Source: Methylocystis rosea SV97
GTDB lineage: Bacteria > Pseudomonadota > Alphaproteobacteria > Rhizobiales > Beijerinckiaceae
Assembly: GCF_000372845.1 (NCBI RefSeq)
Contig: NZ_KB889963.1
Span: 2,810,304 to 2,874,303, forward strand
Reading direction: 5' to 3'
Length of the DNA stretch: 64,000 bases
Shown: piece after piece, positions 63,883 to 64,000 of the stretch
Layout of the letters: the number at the start of each line of letters is the position of its first letter
Position numbering within the stretch: position 1 is the first letter of the stretch
Notes under the pieces: generated by a model
What the model was told of the DNA's origin: nothing
Database searches by the model: none
The model's input: only the letters and a program-made list of their open reading frames with translations
Position numbers and translations under genes: made by a program

Positions 63883-64000
63883 ATGGATGGCCCAACGATC
63901 TACGACGACGGCGACGATCCCTACCGCGCAATTCGCGTCGGCGAACCGAATGGCGGCGACGCCGCAAAATGGGGCGTGCTGCTCTCGCGCTTCATGCGCA
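63883..64000 (+). CDS. Partial gene at the right edge
   Basis: Open from ATG 63883 to the window end (39 residues; MDGPTIYDDGDDPYRAIRV...). Codon use looks native. No ribosome site stands out and the fragment is too short to assign. A start of a protein with an acidic N-terminus downstream of trpE. Confidence 0.45.
   Translation, partial: MDGPTIYDDGDDPYRAIRVGEPNGGDAAKWGVLLSRFMR

Overview
The window is chromosomal DNA of an alphaproteobacterial (type II) methanotroph, most likely Methylocystis or Methylosinus. The evidence is a complete pmoC-pmoA-pmoB operon for particulate methane monooxygenase (pMMO) at 27349-30580 on the minus strand, with PmoA (252 aa) and PmoC (256 aa) of the Methylocystaceae type. 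The housekeeping genes are typical of Rhizobiales: an SuhB-family phosphatase beside a candidate MmgR/suhB sRNA, TrcR (DUF1013), gatCA, a Cys-less HemB and ppiD-trpE. GC content and codon use look uniform, except for AT-rich promoter islands near 18.1, 30.9-31.1 and 44.5 kb.

Layout. 0-17.5 kb is core: suhB, a GNAT acetyltransferase, a cold-shock protein, pyk, hemB, gatB, gatCA with a chorismate mutase, ruvX, dprA, plsY, xthA, a CBS-domain protein and several small envelope or hypothetical genes. 17.5-23 kb holds a stand-alone PmoD-like protein, Fe/Mn superoxide dismutase, a SRPBCC protein and an aspartate aminotransferase. 23-30.6 kb is the methane-oxidation and copper island: pmoCAB ends at a strong terminator and is followed on the same strand by pmoD, copC, a three-part copD-cytochrome c-thioredoxin-like fusion and a PCuAC chaperone. 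31-38 kb is a mostly periplasmic redox and phosphoesterase neighbourhood: a phospholipase C-type phosphoesterase, two di-haem peroxidases, a Tat-exported metallophosphoesterase, a mono-haem cytochrome c and a LuxR-type regulator. Two diverged copies of a palindromic repeat lie in it. 38.8-53.9 kb is core again: guaB, a class III cyclase, an ABC exporter, an acyl-CoA synthetase, trcR, purM-purN with a GST-like gene, ndk and tpiA. 54-60 kb is an accessory block between tpiA and ppiD-trpE: arsR-arsC-acr3, a glutaredoxin/CcdA-like fusion, a ferritin-like protein, a stress-type membrane protein and PPK2. The window ends with ppiD, trpE and a gene cut by the right edge.

How the genes fit together. 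pMMO is an intracytoplasmic-membrane copper enzyme. The genes after it encode copper-site proteins (PmoD, CopC, CopD, PCuAC) that probably supply or maintain its copper, and the second PmoD-like protein at 18.3 kb may belong to the same system. The peroxidase/phosphoesterase/cytochrome genes form a compact, recurring-looking set with no function I can name, and are the best candidate for an undescribed periplasmic system. Two intrinsic terminators with no protein gene upstream mark small RNA candidates, at 141-240 (minus) and 38745-38814 (plus). I found no tRNA, rRNA, CRISPR array, transposase, integrase or prophage gene.
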